This document shows positions 8,197-18,869 of a stretch of DNA of 64,000 bases, piece after piece. Origin of the DNA: Leptospira meyeri (lineage in GTDB: Bacteria; Spirochaetota; Leptospiria; Leptospirales; Leptospiraceae); the NCBI RefSeq assembly GCF_004368965.1, contig NZ_SORO01000001.1, forward strand, positions 1,272,001 through 1,336,000, given 5' to 3'. The translations under genes and the position numbers were made by a program. How positions within the stretch are numbered: the first letter of the stretch is position 1; the number at the start of each line of letters is the position of its first letter. The notes below the pieces were generated by a model. It saw nothing but the letters and a program-made list of their open reading frames with translations, did not search any database and was not told where the DNA came from.

Positions 8197-10614
8197 TTAT
8201 TTCAATTCCTCATCAGAGATTTCCAACTCTCTTTGGAGAAAGTCGGTTAGATCCATCGAGCGGTAGTGATCACGGTCCCCGTCACACTGCCGCCCACCTG
8301 GAACAGCAAGAGTGCGACCTGCTATGGTAATTGGTTTTAAAAATAAATTTCCAGTCAAAGGACAGTTGGGTCCAGGAGAAAGTCCATTAAAAGCACAAGT
8401 GGCACCTTTGACCACATCAGCAGGTATTTCCTCTGCTTTTCCATTCGGATAGAATACGGGGTATGGGCCTTCGTTGTACCAACGAGAGTACATCTTCCCC
8501 CAAATCGGGGCAGCAACACCTGCGGCAGTAACACCTTTACCAAGGGAAAGTGAGGATTTATCGAATCCCATCCAAACAATGGATGTGTATTTTGGATCAA
8601 AGCCTGCATACCAAACATTGGTATAAGAGGAAGTAGAACCAGTTTTTCCACCGGACTCGCCCTTATAATTTCCTTTATCAGAAGCACGAAGAGCTTGGGT
8701 TGGTGTTCCACCCATAGCAACACCAATTAACATTTGCTTAATGATATAAGCAGTTGCTTCAGGAATGATTTGAATCGTCCCGTTTTTTGCTTCCTCCGCA
8801 AGAGTCTCTTGGACTTCCTTCTCTTTATTATAAACAACAGAACCACTTTGATTCAAAACATAACGAACGCTAAACGGAATTACATCTTTTCCTTTATTTG
8901 CTAAAATAGAATAACCCAATGCCATTTCATAGGGAGTTAACTCCGCCACTCCGAGAGCCAATGCAGGACCAGTAGGGAACCTGGATTTATTTGCTTTGGT
9001 AACTTTGGATGCAAAATCAATGACAGCATCAGTTCCAGTTCTCATCAGTACCTGAACAGAAACAATATTAAGAGATAAGGATAAAGCACGAGAAAGCGGA
9101 ACCATTCCTCTAAAATCACCAGAGATATCCTGTGGAGAATAACCTTCCCCTTCTTCGGTGATTGTTGTTAAAGGTGCATCCATAATTCCAGTGCCAGAAC
9201 CAACTGCTCTGTTTTGAATTGCTGCAGCATAAACAAATGGTTTGAATGCAGAACCAGTTTGACGTCTCGCTTGCATAGCGCGGTTAAATTGATTTTTAGG
9301 GGAAAATCTGGATCCACCCACCATCGTTTGGATATAACCAGTTTGGTGGTCAATCGTGACGATGGCACCTTCAACATGTAAGTTGGAAGAAAATACAAGA
9401 GAAGACCTTTGAAATTCTTTGACTGCGGAACTTTCGTTTTCAGAAGGAGTGAAATCGGTCAAAAGTTCCAACGCAGGTGCCATTTCTTTTTCTAAATGAA
9501 GCCGAAATACTTGCCTATCATCCAAACTTGTAACGTAAGGAACACCAACGGGAAAAATTGAACCGAACAAATTGTACAAGGAAACTAGGCCCCTATCAGC
9601 TCTTCCCACATAACGGAAGTTTGCACCAAAAGCATATTTATCTTGTTCGATAAGACCTTTCCTAAGTTCTTCTTCTGCAATCTCTTGTTTTCTAACATCA
9701 AGCGTTGTATAAACTCTTAATCCGCCAGTGTACAACGCCTCTTCTCCTAGTTCTTTCTCTAGAATTTGGCGCACCCATTCCGTAAAATAAGGAGCTCTAT
9801 TGAGTTTTGCACCCCATGTGGAACGAGAAGGAGATTGTGTGATCACAACTGGCCAGTATCTTTCCCAAAATTCATCGTGGATTTTTTGAACTTGGTCTTT
9901 GGGAATAAAACCATTTTTTGCCATCAGCCCCAAAACCACCAGATGAGCCTGTTTTGCTTCTTTGGGGTTTTTGAAAGGAGAATACGTTACAGGTGCTTTG
10001 GGAAGTCTCGCAAGCATGGCAGCTTCGGCAATGCTCAAATCTCTAACATCTTTTTGGAAATAAACATTAGCTGCAGAAGAAAGACCAGTGGTTCCATGTC
10101 CTAAATAAATTAAGTTAAAATAGATTTCTAAAATTTCTTCTTTAGTATACTCTTGTTCAATTTGCAAAGTGAGGAGTGCTTCTAAAAACTTACGTCCAAA
10201 TGTTTTTTTCCTTTGTTGTAAGATTGTTTTTGCAAGCTGTTGGGTAAGAGTAGATCCACCTTGGACAATCCGTCCGGCAAAAACGTTTTTGATGGCAGCA
10301 CGAACAATGGCTAAAAAATCAATACCAAAGTGATTGAAAAAATTATCATCTTCTACTGATAAAAATGCATGAATGACATGAGGAGGAATGTCGCTGTATT
10401 TTAGTAATTCTTGTTTGTGGCGATACAGTTCTGCGAACAAAACTCCATTCGAATCGTAGAGTTTGGTAGGAGTGGTTGGTTGATAAGATGCCAACTTTTG
10501 TAACTCCTTTCCTTTATTTACCTCAGAAAGTATGTATCCAAAAAAGAATCCGCCAAGGAGCGCAATACTAAAGAAAGTAGTGATTGTAATTCGAAGTGTT
10601 TTTTCTTTGTTCAT
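8197..10614 (-). CDS. penicillin-binding protein 1A (bifunctional transglycosylase/transpeptidase)
   Basis: A class A PBP of 805 residues that polymerises and cross-links peptidoglycan in the periplasm. One N-terminal membrane anchor (residues 8-30) is followed by the GT51 domain with [14 protein letters not shown] (catalytic Glu88), [11 protein letters not shown] and EEILEIYFN. The transpeptidase domain carries the nucleophile Ser455 in TGSAFKP, SLN in the middle and the KTG triad in GGKTGSTSS. It follows the MBL-fold hydrolase gene by 4 bp, so the two are one operon. The C-terminal tail contains a Cys pair (residues about 739 and 750) that could form a disulfide. Confidence 0.95.
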   Translation of the reverse strand: MNKEKTLRITITTFFSIALLGGFFFGYILSEVNKGKELQKLASYQPTTPTKLYDSNGVLFAELYRHKQELLKYSDIPPHVIHAFLSVEDDNFFNHFGIDFLAIVRAAIKNVFAGRIVQGGSTLTQQLAKTILQQRKKTFGRKFLEALLTLQIEQEYTKEEILEIYFNLIYLGHGTTGLSSAANVYFQKDVRDLSIAEAAMLARLPKAPVTYSPFKNPKEAKQAHLVVLGLMAKNGFIPKDQVQKIHDEFWERYWPVVITQSPSRSTWGAKLNRAPYFTEWVRQILEKELGEEALYTGGLRVYTTLDVRKQEIAEEELRKGLIEQDKYAFGANFRYVGRADRGLVSLYNLFGSIFPVGVPYVTSLDDRQVFRLHLEKEMAPALELLTDFTPSENESSAVKEFQRSSLVFSSNLHVEGAIVTIDHQTGYIQTMVGGSRFSPKNQFNRAMQARRQTGSAFKPFVYAAAIQNRAVGSGTGIMDAPLTTITEEGEGYSPQDISGDFRGMVPLSRALSLSLNIVSVQVLMRTGTDAVIDFASKVTKANKSRFPTGPALALGVAELTPYEMALGYSILANKGKDVIPFSVRYVLNQSGSVVYNKEKEVQETLAEEAKNGTIQIIPEATAYIIKQMLIGVAMGGTPTQALRASDKGNYKGESGGKTGSTSSYTNVWYAGFDPKYTSIVWMGFDKSSLSLGKGVTAAGVAAPIWGKMYSRWYNEGPYPVFYPNGKAEEIPADVVKGATCAFNGLSPGPNCPLTGNLFLKPITIAGRTLAVPGGRQCDGDRDHYRSMDLTDFLQRELEISDEELK

Positions 10615-10618
10615 GGTC

Positions 10619-11611
10619 TTATAGGTGGAAGCGTAAACCTTCCCTTGCTAAATGAATTTTTAATTTTTTTTCGCCTAACTGTTCTTTGTGGAGTTTGGCA
10701 TCCTTATAAATTTCGTATATTTTTTCATCTGAATAACTTGGTTCATGATGTGTTAGGACTAAGTTTTTTACGCGCCAGGATGTTGCACAATTCACTGACA
10801 TAGTGTAGGCGGTATGCCCCCAATCAAACTTGGAAAAAGATTCATCTAAAGTATATTGGGTATCTAATATAAGTAAATCAGCATCTGCAAAGAAAGGTTG
10901 GCATTCATGGATTAGATCCATATCTGCTCCCGTAAATTCCGCATCAGTGGCAAAAATAAAAATTTTACCGGCTCTATTGGTAAACTTATACGCAAAAGAC
11001 CCCCCCGGATGTTTTAAAGGATAACATTCCACCTTCATCCCAGATCCAAATTCTAAAACATCCCCAGGAAAGAAGAGTTTGAAATCTTTCGCAGATCCGG
11101 TTCCATCCAAGGGAACTGGAAAAAACTCAGGTTCTTGTTGTTTTTGCAAACGGGATTCTAAATCGGAATAAGGAGAGTAAAAATTAAGGAGGAAGTCAGG
11201 GAAATAGATGGGCTTAAAGAAAGGGAGTCCTTGGATATGATCCCAATGGGTGTGCGTGATAAAGAAAGAGACTGTCCTTTTTAATTTGTTGGAAAGATAA
11301 TCGGAGACAAGTTCATCTCCCAAATTCCGAAGCCCTGTTCCCATATCCAAAACAAAAACTTCGCCATCATCATCGGTGACAGAAACACAAGTTGTGTCAG
11401 ATCCCGTGACAAATTTGAGATGGTATGGGAGGTCTTGCCAGAATTCATCGGCCGAAACACCAGCCCCCGATTGCCGATAGAGGTCCAGAATATCGATAAT
11501 TTTTTTGCGGTAGTCTTGGTTTCGGAGGGGACTCGCAATGGAGCCGCGGACTCCGTAGAGTTGCACAATCACTTCCTCGATGCTAGGAAATCGACTTTCC
11601 TTGTCACTCAA
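10619..11611 (-). CDS. MBL-fold metallo-hydrolase
   Basis: A 330-residue cytoplasmic protein of the metallo-beta-lactamase fold. The metal-binding motif [17 protein letters not shown] gives HxHxDH, with later ligands in FATDAEF and LTHHEP. This layout fits the ribonuclease Z/phosphodiesterase-like branch, not beta-lactamases. It is the first gene of the operon with PBP1A and starts 19 bp from the divergent rhomboid gene, so both promoters must overlap. The substrate cannot be deduced. Confidence 0.85.
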   Translation of the reverse strand: MSDKESRFPSIEEVIVQLYGVRGSIASPLRNQDYRKKIIDILDLYRQSGAGVSADEFWQDLPYHLKFVTGSDTTCVSVTDDDGEVFVLDMGTGLRNLGDELVSDYLSNKLKRTVSFFITHTHWDHIQGLPFFKPIYFPDFLLNFYSPYSDLESRLQKQQEPEFFPVPLDGTGSAKDFKLFFPGDVLEFGSGMKVECYPLKHPGGSFAYKFTNRAGKIFIFATDAEFTGADMDLIHECQPFFADADLLILDTQYTLDESFSKFDWGHTAYTMSVNCATSWRVKNLVLTHHEPSYSDEKIYEIYKDAKLHKEQLGEKKLKIHLAREGLRFHL

Positions 11612-11630
11612 GATTTGCGACCTTGAATTT

Positions 11631-12455
11631 ATGGCCTCTCGTTACCCAGGATATGAACTCCGATTTGGACCCCCAATGGTTCCCGTTGTACGCACTCTCA
11701 TCATCATAAACGCAGTAATATTCCTTCTGCAGATGATAACGAAACTGGCTTTCCATTCTCCCATTCTAGAACTTTATTTCGGCCTTACCCCGGAACTGGT
11801 TTTCAATGGTTGGGTCTGGCAACTCCTGAGTTATGCCTTTCTACACGGGAGTTTTTTACATATTCTGTTTAATATGCTGAGCCTTTGGATGTTTGGTTCA
11901 GAACTTGCCGAGAATTGGGGAGAAAGAGCCTTTTTAAAATTTTATCTTTTCACTGCATTTCTTGGCGGGGTGGGTACTGTCGTTGCCCAATTTTTTGGTT
12001 TTCCCCAAGGACTAGTGGTCGGGGCAAGCGCGAGTATCTATGGACTACTCGTTGCCTATGCGATGACTTGGCCAAACCGAGAACTTCTTGTTTTTCTCAT
12101 CTTTCCCATGAGAGCCAAATACTTTGTCATGATTGTAATGCTTATGGTACTGTTTGCGCAAGGGGAAAGAGTGGCCCATTTTGCTCATTTAGGAGGAGCC
12201 ATTGGAGGTTTTTTCTTGATGAAAGTTTACACTGGCTGGAAAAAGAAAGTGGGTTCCCTTCCGACTTGGTCTCTCTCTCGGTATCTGCAAAAACGCAGGT
12301 TTATGCGTTACCAGGAAGAAATGGCAAAAAGAGAAAACGCAAAAACGAAAGTGGATGAACTTTTGGAAAAAATTTCCAAAAATGGGATGGATTCCCTTTC
12401 CCGAAGTGAAAGAAAGTTTTTAAACGAAGCCTCACAGAAATATTTTAACGAGTGA
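11631..12455 (+). CDS. rhomboid family intramembrane serine protease
   Basis: A 274-residue protease with six or seven membrane segments that cuts transmembrane substrates. Catalytic Ser133 is in VVGASASIYGLL and His186 in AHFAHLGGAIGG; the HGSFLHILFNM loop carries the conserved His/Asn pair. The usual GxSG is GASA here, a tolerated variation. A charged cytoplasmic tail of about 70 residues follows. I chose the ATG at 11631, not the upstream in-frame start at 11580, because the latter lies inside the divergent gene. The stop overlaps the next start (GTGA), implying translational coupling to lipoate ligase. Confidence 0.9.
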   Translation: MASRYPGYELRFGPPMVPVVRTLIIINAVIFLLQMITKLAFHSPILELYFGLTPELVFNGWVWQLLSYAFLHGSFLHILFNMLSLWMFGSELAENWGERAFLKFYLFTAFLGGVGTVVAQFFGFPQGLVVGASASIYGLLVAYAMTWPNRELLVFLIFPMRAKYFVMIVMLMVLFAQGERVAHFAHLGGAIGGFFLMKVYTGWKKKVGSLPTWSLSRYLQKRRFMRYQEEMAKRENAKTKVDELLEKISKNGMDSLSRSERKFLNEASQKYFNE

Positions 12456-13324
12456 ATTCCAACAAAATATTCTTTTTTCCAGAAATACCACCTAGGTCAC
12501 CTTACTATAACTTGGCGATCGAGGAGGCAATAGCTTTAAAACTGGTTTCCGAAGGGATCACGGCAGGGGTGAGGTTATGGAAAAATCCTGATTCCATCAT
12601 TTTGGGTCTTTCGGAAAATCCATTCCGAAACATCAAAGAAGAAGTGGTGACAAAATACGAATCGGTTGCAAGGACTGTTGGGTTTCATAAAAAGCCAAAA
12701 CCTAATTTTTGTTATATTGCAAGACGAGCTTCCGGTGGGGGGACGGTCTTTCACTCGCTTTCAGGAAATATCAATTACTCTCTCTATTTTAATTTGGATG
12801 AGAGGAAGGATCTTTTTCCTGTCAAAGATTCGTATGATATCCTCCTTGGAATTGTAGCAAAGTCCTTGGGAAGACAAAACATCCAATGTTTTCCAAAAGG
12901 GAAATCCGATTTGGTTCTGGAAAAAAATGGAATCTATAAAAAGATTTCAGGAAACGCTCAATTTCGAAAACGGAATTGTATTGTCCAACATGGAACACTC
13001 ATTTTGGAAGATCGATTAATTGAACGTGTGGCAGAAGTCCTGTACCACCCTCCCGAAGAACCTGACTATCGTAAAGAAAGAAGTCACAAAGAATTTCTTA
13101 CCTCCCTTCCCAATTTTTTTTCTGAAAAGGTTTGGGCAAAAGATCTTGTTCGGGAAGTTTTTTCTTATTTAGGAGAATCTGAGCCAGAGGATTTTTCAAA
13201 AATTTCCTTCTTTGGCTCTGACTTTTCTACTTTTCGGAAACACGTGCTCCAAGAATCTGAATCTATTCGCAAGAAGAAATACCAAAATCCAGAATACACA
13301 CTTCATAGAGAAATTCCAACATGA
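12452..13324 (+). CDS. lipoate-protein ligase A family protein
   Basis: A 290-residue enzyme of the BPL/LplA fold that attaches lipoate or octanoate to E2 and GcvH proteins. Visible are the [20 protein letters not shown] loop, the catalytic-lysine segment KKISGNAQ and QHGTLIL. It starts with GTG overlapping the rhomboid stop and ends overlapping the glyA start (ATGA). Linkage to glyA fits one-carbon metabolism through the lipoylated glycine-cleavage H protein. Whether it is a ligase or an octanoyltransferase cannot be settled from sequence. Confidence 0.85.
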   Translation: MNSNKIFFFPEIPPRSPYYNLAIEEAIALKLVSEGITAGVRLWKNPDSIILGLSENPFRNIKEEVVTKYESVARTVGFHKKPKPNFCYIARRASGGGTVFHSLSGNINYSLYFNLDERKDLFPVKDSYDILLGIVAKSLGRQNIQCFPKGKSDLVLEKNGIYKKISGNAQFRKRNCIVQHGTLILEDRLIERVAEVLYHPPEEPDYRKERSHKEFLTSLPNFFSEKVWAKDLVREVFSYLGESEPEDFSKISFFGSDFSTFRKHVLQESESIRKKKYQNPEYTLHREIPT

Positions 13325-14571
13325 GTTATTTAGAAAAACAAGATCCAGAAGTCTACGCCGCTTTAAAAAAAGAAGACGAACGCCAAGAACATTCCCTAGA
13401 AATGATTGCTAGTGAAAACTTTGTATCCCGTCCAGTGTTGGAAGCTTACCACTCCACTCTTACGAACAAATATGCGGAAGGTTATCCTGGGAAACGTTAC
13501 TACAACGGATGCGAAAACGCAGACAAGATAGAACAACTCGCAATTGAACGAGCAAAAAAAATGTTTGGTGCCGAATATGCGAATGTGCAACCACATAGCG
13601 GCGCACAGGCGAATATGGCAGTATTTCTTGCAACACTCGAACCAGGAGATAGTTTCCTTGGAATGAATTTGGCTCATGGTGGTCACCTAACTCATGGTAG
13701 TGCTGTCAACATCAGTGGAAAGTATTTTAAGCCAATCCCTTATGGTGTGGATGAAAAAACAGAAACGATCAATTATGATGAAGTGGCAAAACTCGCCAAA
13801 GAACACAAACCAAAACTAATTGTTGTGGGTGCATCTGCTTATCCAAGAACCATTGATTTTAATAAGTTCCGTGAAATTGCCAATGGAATTGGGGCCAAAA
13901 TCATGGCGGATATTGCACATATCTCTGGTCTTGTAGTTGCAGGAGAACACCCAAGTCCAATAGGAGTTTGTGATTTTGTAACAACGACAACTCACAAAAC
14001 TTTACGTGGACCAAGAGGAGGACTCATTCTTTCCTCCGCAGAACACGAAAAGATTTTAAACTCAAGAGTGTTTCCCGGAATCCAAGGGGGACCACTCATG
14101 CACGTGATTGCAGCAAAAGCCGTTGCCTTCGGCGAAGCTCTCAGGCCAGATTACAAAACTTATATCCAACAAGTAGTAAAGAATGCAAAAGTTCTGGCAG
14201 ATACATTCCAAAAACGTGGATTTCGTGTGGTTTCTGGCGGAACAGACAACCATATTGTTCTTCTTGATGTTTCAGTAAAAGGACTCACGGGAAATGATGC
14301 TGCGAATGGGTTGGATCATGTAGGAGTGACAGTCAATAAAAATGCAATTCCTTTTGATAAAAATCCTCCTGCAGTTGCTTCAGGAATCCGACTAGGAACA
14401 CCTGCCCTTACTACTCGCGGTTTAAAAGAAAAAGAAATTGAAGCAGTAGGAAATCTAATTTGTGATTACCTGGATCATTTTGGTGATTCTACTTGGGAAT
14501 CCAAAGTAAAAGCAGGAGTGAAAGAAATTACTTCTGCTTTTCCAATGAAAAACTTCCGATTAGAAGACTAA
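13321..14571 (+). CDS. glyA: serine hydroxymethyltransferase
   Basis: The 416-residue PLP enzyme interconverts serine and glycine with tetrahydrofolate and is a main source of one-carbon units. The PLP lysine is Lys226 in the hallmark [31 protein letters not shown] and QPHSGAQAN are all intact and the length is standard. It is third in the rhomboid-lipoate ligase-glyA operon with a 4-bp overlap upstream. Its stop codon overlaps the stop of the convergent NRDE gene by 4 bp. Confidence 0.97.
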   Translation: MSYLEKQDPEVYAALKKEDERQEHSLEMIASENFVSRPVLEAYHSTLTNKYAEGYPGKRYYNGCENADKIEQLAIERAKKMFGAEYANVQPHSGAQANMAVFLATLEPGDSFLGMNLAHGGHLTHGSAVNISGKYFKPIPYGVDEKTETINYDEVAKLAKEHKPKLIVVGASAYPRTIDFNKFREIANGIGAKIMADIAHISGLVVAGEHPSPIGVCDFVTTTTHKTLRGPRGGLILSSAEHEKILNSRVFPGIQGGPLMHVIAAKAVAFGEALRPDYKTYIQQVVKNAKVLADTFQKRGFRVVSGGTDNHIVLLDVSVKGLTGNDAANGLDHVGVTVNKNAIPFDKNPPAVASGIRLGTPALTTRGLKEKEIEAVGNLICDYLDHFGDSTWESKVKAGVKEITSAFPMKNFRLED

Positions 14572-15371
14572 CTCTCGCTAAATGCTAAAACCTCTCTCCG
14601 TTCCGAATATTCATTGGAAAGCGGATCGGGGAAGGTTCTTTCCACAATCTCCACTTCTTTTTTGCCATAAAATAAAATCGTAGATGCACGAGTTCCGTAA
14701 CCTGGAACACGAATTCGAATGGATGATAAATACCTTTCTCTCTCCAAACCAATCCCTGTGTCGGGCAGAAGAGAGTCTTCTTTCACAATGTCAGCATCAG
14801 AAAGTAAACGAAAGAACTCTAAAGTGACACGGGAGATCCAATTGTCATTCATCGGAATGGAATCAAACACCTGTTTCACGTTCGCCTTTAGTTTTGCCGT
14901 TTTTGGCCAAACCGTATTCCAACTCGCGTTACTCACTGCATGAAAACCTGGTAACAATTCAGATTCTTGTAATGGATCTCCTCCCACATAGTTTGCTTCT
15001 TTGCCATCATACAAAAATAAATTAAAACCTTCGAACTGGCTCGCATTAGAGAAAACTTCTGCCCTATAATTTCGAGAAGAAAGGTCCTTGGGTGATTGCA
15101 GAAAATCTAATACAAGTTTGCCTCTTGATTTTGGATGGGGATGCGAAGGATTTCGAAAATTTCTGACATTGGTAAGAAAGGAAACCTTACCTAAAGAACT
15201 CGCACCAAGCCAAGTTCCCCCTGCTTTTAAATCCTTTCCCGCAATGATTTTAGGACTCGTATCCCATAAGTGAAGGGAGGCCGTTGGCCTTTCAAAAAAC
15301 TCATCTCTATTGGAGACAATGACAAGAGGGTAATCCGGATGAACCCTATATGCGATCACAACTAAGCACAT
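14568..15371 (-). CDS. NRDE family protein (TANGO2-like)
   Basis: A 267-residue member of the TANGO2 family. The defining NRDE tetrapeptide is at residues 21-24 ([14 protein letters not shown]), followed by AGGTWLG and TNVRNF. The frame is open to 15443, but the ATG at 15371 gives the family's invariant Met-Cys N-terminus, in which Cys2 is a candidate N-terminal nucleophile. Eukaryotic TANGO2 is linked to heme and lipid handling; the bacterial role is unsettled. It is convergent with glyA. Confidence 0.85.
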   Translation of the reverse strand: MCLVVIAYRVHPDYPLVIVSNRDEFFERPTASLHLWDTSPKIIAGKDLKAGGTWLGASSLGKVSFLTNVRNFRNPSHPHPKSRGKLVLDFLQSPKDLSSRNYRAEVFSNASQFEGFNLFLYDGKEANYVGGDPLQESELLPGFHAVSNASWNTVWPKTAKLKANVKQVFDSIPMNDNWISRVTLEFFRLLSDADIVKEDSLLPDTGIGLERERYLSSIRIRVPGYGTRASTILFYGKKEVEIVERTFPDPLSNEYSERREVLAFSES

Positions 15372-15475
15372 CCCTGTAAAAAAAACGAAAAAAGAAGGTA
15401 AAAGAAAGCGAAAAACCTGGGAAATATTTAGATTGAACGCCAAAAACCATATTAAATCATGAATTGCAGTACATT

Positions 15476-16087
15476 ATGAAAGCATTGGAAGCCATAAAAG
15501 CCGTCTCAATTTTCCAGGAATCCGTTCTGGATTGGCATAAAAAAGAAGCCCCTCATCCAAACCCTTACCCAGAAGGAAGTCTCGAATCGACTCTCTACCA
15601 AAAAAACCATATTGATACCATCCAATGGCACATTGAAGATGAAATCCGAAGGCCGGACATTGCTTTGGAAGAAGTAGTAGCTCTCAAACGAAAGATCGAT
15701 AAACTAAACCAAGATAGAACTGATATGGTGGAAAAACTCGACGACTTTGTCATTGAGATGTTTCGTTCCATCACTCCCAAACCAGATGCGAGACTAAACT
15801 CCGAATCACCAGCTTGGTTACTAGATCGAATGAGTATCCTGGAACTAAAGATCTACCATATGGAAGAACAAGTTTCCAGAAAGGATGCGTCTGCATCAAA
15901 AGAACATATAGCCAAATGCCAAACAAAACTCGATATTCTCCTAGACCAAAGGGAAGATCTCAAAAAATGTTTGGACGAACTTTTTTCGGACTACTCACTT
16001 GGAATCAAAAGAGTAAAAGTTTATCGTCAAATGAAGATGTACAATGATCAAAATCTAAATCCATCATTGTATAAGAATCAAAAATGA
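15476..16087 (+). CDS. DUF4254 family protein
   Basis: A 203-residue helical, coiled-coil-rich protein of the DUF4254 family, seen in QWHIEDEIRRPDI and SPAWLLDRMSILELKIYHM. The ATG at 15476 begins MKALEAIKA; an upstream TTG at 15464 is less likely. In other genomes DUF4254 genes sit beside heptosyltransferases. Here too the stop overlaps the start of a GT9 gene (ATGA), so it probably assists or regulates that glycosyltransferase. No catalytic motif is visible. Confidence 0.8.
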   Translation: MKALEAIKAVSIFQESVLDWHKKEAPHPNPYPEGSLESTLYQKNHIDTIQWHIEDEIRRPDIALEEVVALKRKIDKLNQDRTDMVEKLDDFVIEMFRSITPKPDARLNSESPAWLLDRMSILELKIYHMEEQVSRKDASASKEHIAKCQTKLDILLDQREDLKKCLDELFSDYSLGIKRVKVYRQMKMYNDQNLNPSLYKNQK

Positions 16088-17142
16088 CAAACCTCTTAGT
16101 ATTACGATTTTCGGCGATGGGAGATGTAGCTTTGATGACCCCAGCACTCATCGCCATAGCAGCAAAATATTCAAATATTCAGCTGACAGTTGTTACAAGA
16201 GGAAACTTCGCACCATTTTTCTATAATATCCCTAATCTCAATGTTCTAGGAATAAATCTAAAAAAATATAAAGGGATTCTAGGTCTCTGGAGGATGTATC
16301 GTGACATCGCCAAACTAGGTCCATTCGGTCATGTAATTGATTTACATGGTTCTGTCCGTTCCAGGTTCATTGCTTTTTTATTTCGAAGCCAAGGTGTCCC
16401 CTATTCTAAAATCATCAAAGGCCGTAGGGAAAAATTAGCACAAACAAGACGTTATAATAAAAAATTAAACCAACTTCCTCATACAGTAGAACGTTATTTA
16501 AATGTTTTTCGTAAAGCAGGATTTGATGCACCCATTCGAAAAGGTCCATGGTTAAATGTTGATGGAGAATCCAAAGTGTATGCGAGGGATTTTTTTAAAT
16601 CCATTGGCATTGACAAAAAAGAAGGTCAATGGTTTGGATTCGCACCATTTGCTGGACACGAACTCAAGGAATGGAGCTTTGAAAAATGCAAACGCCTTGT
16701 GGAAGTTTTACTCGATGAATTTCCGGATTGCAACGTATTTCTGTTTGGTGGAAAGGATGAGGCAAAAGAACTAGAAATTCTCAGGAACGGCCATCGACGT
16801 GCTCATATCGTTCAGGGTGGGAATTTAGGTATCCGCGGGGAACTTGGAATTATGGATCGATTGGATGTCATGATTGGTATGGACAGTTCAAACGTGCATA
16901 TCGCAGCCCTTCTCAAAAAACCAGTGATCGGAATCTATGGAACCACGCACCCACTTTCCGGATTTGGTCCCTTTGCCCAAGAAGATTCAGGTGTTTTGCA
17001 AGTGGACTTACCTTGTCGCCCTTGTTCCATTTATGGGAACACCAAGTGTTGGCGAGGGGATCATGCTTGTATGGAACTGATAGACCCATTAGACGTTGTT
17101 AGACGAATTAGACTCATTCAAAATGTAAATACACTTTGGTAG
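16084..17142 (+). CDS. glycosyltransferase family 9 (heptosyltransferase-like)
   Basis: A 352-residue GT-B fold enzyme. The N-terminus VLRFSAMGDVALMTPAL is the typical heptosyltransferase start. DLHGSVRSR, APFAGHELKEW and GMDSSNVHIAALLKKPVIGIYG form the acceptor and nucleotide-sugar sites. It likely adds a heptose or related sugar to the lipopolysaccharide core on the cytoplasmic side. It is translationally coupled to the DUF4254 gene. The C-terminal Cys cluster (CRPCSIYGNTKC) is common in such enzymes. Confidence 0.88.
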   Translation: MTNLLVLRFSAMGDVALMTPALIAIAAKYSNIQLTVVTRGNFAPFFYNIPNLNVLGINLKKYKGILGLWRMYRDIAKLGPFGHVIDLHGSVRSRFIAFLFRSQGVPYSKIIKGRREKLAQTRRYNKKLNQLPHTVERYLNVFRKAGFDAPIRKGPWLNVDGESKVYARDFFKSIGIDKKEGQWFGFAPFAGHELKEWSFEKCKRLVEVLLDEFPDCNVFLFGGKDEAKELEILRNGHRRAHIVQGGNLGIRGELGIMDRLDVMIGMDSSNVHIAALLKKPVIGIYGTTHPLSGFGPFAQEDSGVLQVDLPCRPCSIYGNTKCWRGDHACMELIDPLDVVRRIRLIQNVNTLW

Positions 17143-17182
17143 TTTAGGTTTATAGCCACTGAAGTAGGTCTTGGAGGTTTCG

Positions 17183-18262
17183 ATGTTTTCTCGAAAAAAA
17201 GGTTTTCATTCTCCTGTTTTTCTAAAATTCAAAAACCAGATTTTCACTCATCGAAATCATTTTAGTTTTAACAGAAAAAAAACAGTTATTATTTCCTTAT
17301 ATTTATTTTTTTCCTTATTTGGACATTCACAAGTTTGGTCAGAAGAATTTTCTTCTGAATTCCAACCTGTTTTCCTTCCCTCTCCCAACAAAGCCGATTA
17401 CGATGAACAAATCAAATGCCAAGACTTGTATTGTAAAAAGATATCTTATACCGAAGACGGAACCTACCTGGATGAAGTTTGGTTAGAGCTAGGAAAAAAC
17501 AGCGGTAAGGTAGTAGTCGATTTATTAGACCATCCACTTTCATTCAGTGAATCCAAAATGGATGATCTCACAGAATACTTGCGTGAAATAGCCAAACGTG
17601 ATGGTCATGTGAGTTTAGAACCATTTTATATTGCAACGAGAGGTTTTGGTGTCACTGATGTCCCAATCATCAAAGATTTATTTGGTCTCAGTTACAATTT
17701 ATACAAACGAATTCGTTCAGTAATAAAATTTGGAAGGATGGGTCACTACAATGCAAAAATTCTATACCATCCCTCCACTGGGAAGGTGTTACAAGTTTTT
17801 TTCTTCCATAAAAATTATGGAAATTTATGTAACACGGTGTATTCCACTTGCGATCGAATTGAATACATAGATGATACACTTTTTGATAAACAACTATCAA
17901 TGCGACTGGAAAACGCCACCTCACGCGGAATCGAAGTTAGGTTCAACCAAACTCCCGCCACCCTTCCTGTAATGAAACTGGATATTGGAAATTTACTAGA
18001 CACCAATCGTTCAGCAAGGTTATACAAATGGCTTATCATTGCAAAAAAAACAGAAACAAAAACGGTAAGTAGAGAAAGATTTCTTAGTGTAGAACTAGCG
18101 ATCAAAGCTCTAGACTATACCCTCAGTGCTTATGAAATTGTAGAAGCAGTGCAAATGTATTTACCGGCTCGTGCCAAACAAGCCGAAGTTGTTTACGAAG
18201 ATACGGAAGAAGGTCGAATGCTTCGGTCCGTTATTTTTTATCCAGTTCAAGACAAGGAATGA
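17183..18262 (+). CDS. hypothetical exported protein
   Basis: A 359-residue protein that I do not recognise. GGAGG lies 5 nt before the ATG at 17183, which decides the start. An unusually long basic N-region of about 38 residues precedes one hydrophobic stretch (TVIISLYLFFSLFGHSQVW), so it is either exported with a long signal peptide or anchored by one segment. The mature part has four Cys in two close pairs, consistent with disulfides in the periplasm. It follows the GT9 gene by 40 bp and may be in its operon. No enzymatic motif seen. Confidence 0.65.
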   Translation: MFSRKKGFHSPVFLKFKNQIFTHRNHFSFNRKKTVIISLYLFFSLFGHSQVWSEEFSSEFQPVFLPSPNKADYDEQIKCQDLYCKKISYTEDGTYLDEVWLELGKNSGKVVVDLLDHPLSFSESKMDDLTEYLREIAKRDGHVSLEPFYIATRGFGVTDVPIIKDLFGLSYNLYKRIRSVIKFGRMGHYNAKILYHPSTGKVLQVFFFHKNYGNLCNTVYSTCDRIEYIDDTLFDKQLSMRLENATSRGIEVRFNQTPATLPVMKLDIGNLLDTNRSARLYKWLIIAKKTETKTVSRERFLSVELAIKALDYTLSAYEIVEAVQMYLPARAKQAEVVYEDTEEGRMLRSVIFYPVQDKE

Positions 18263-18263
18263 A

Positions 18264-18869
18264 CTAAGATATCATTTCTAGTTTTAATTTTCTTATTTTT
18301 ATCATAACCACAAAAACCACGCAAGCGATTCCGGCAGATCCTGGGAACAATAAGGTTGTTATGTTCCACTCAGCAAGTCCGGCCAAAGCCAAAAAATTAC
18401 GAAACACAAAGATTAGATAAAAACCCACTGGTTCGGAGTTAGGATGGAAATATCCTTTACGAAAAGTCGGAATAAAACCCAAAATATCAGCGATAGACAA
18501 AACAACCACCGCTGCCAAAGGATCCGAAAAATAAAACCAAAACGGCAAACTAGAAACTGCAAGGCAGAAGAAAAACCAATCGAATCTGGTAATTTTAATA
18601 TCACCACGTTTTTTGTATGCGATCCATGCGACTAAAATGGTAATGATTCCCGAAAAACCAATTGGAGCACTACCAATCCCCCCATTCCCAGCAATTTGTG
18701 CGAAGAACACAATAAAGGTGGTGGCTCCCCAAATGATCCACGAAAATACATGGGGACGAATAGTACCCGTCCAAATCCCTTTGATATAAGGAATGTATGC
18801 GTAAAAAGTTAATAATATTGCGAACCCTGTAATAAGGGAACGCAAACCCAGAGGTATAAAACTTGTCAT
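18264..18869 (-). CDS. PQ-loop/SemiSWEET-like membrane protein
   Basis: A 201-residue membrane protein with about seven hydrophobic segments. Two similar stretches, [19 protein letters not shown] in the first half and [20 protein letters not shown] in the second, look like an internal duplication of a PQ-loop-type unit, suggesting a small-molecule transporter. The assignment is by pattern and moderate. Its start overlaps the stop of the GT4 gene by 4 bp, so the two are one transcript. A lipid-linked or sugar substrate is guesswork from the neighbours. Confidence 0.55.
   Translation of the reverse strand: MTSFIPLGLRSLITGFAILLTFYAYIPYIKGIWTGTIRPHVFSWIIWGATTFIVFFAQIAGNGGIGSAPIGFSGIITILVAWIAYKKRGDIKITRFDWFFFCLAVSSLPFWFYFSDPLAAVVVLSIADILGFIPTFRKGYFHPNSEPVGFYLIFVFRNFLALAGLAEWNITTLLFPGSAGIACVVFVVMIKIRKLKLEMIS

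Noticed and set aside
10619..11611. Second beta-lactamase candidate (MBL-fold protein)
   Set aside because: It has the HxHxDH motif of RNase Z/phosphodiesterase-type hydrolases and no B1 Cys ligand or leader; not a beta-lactamase.
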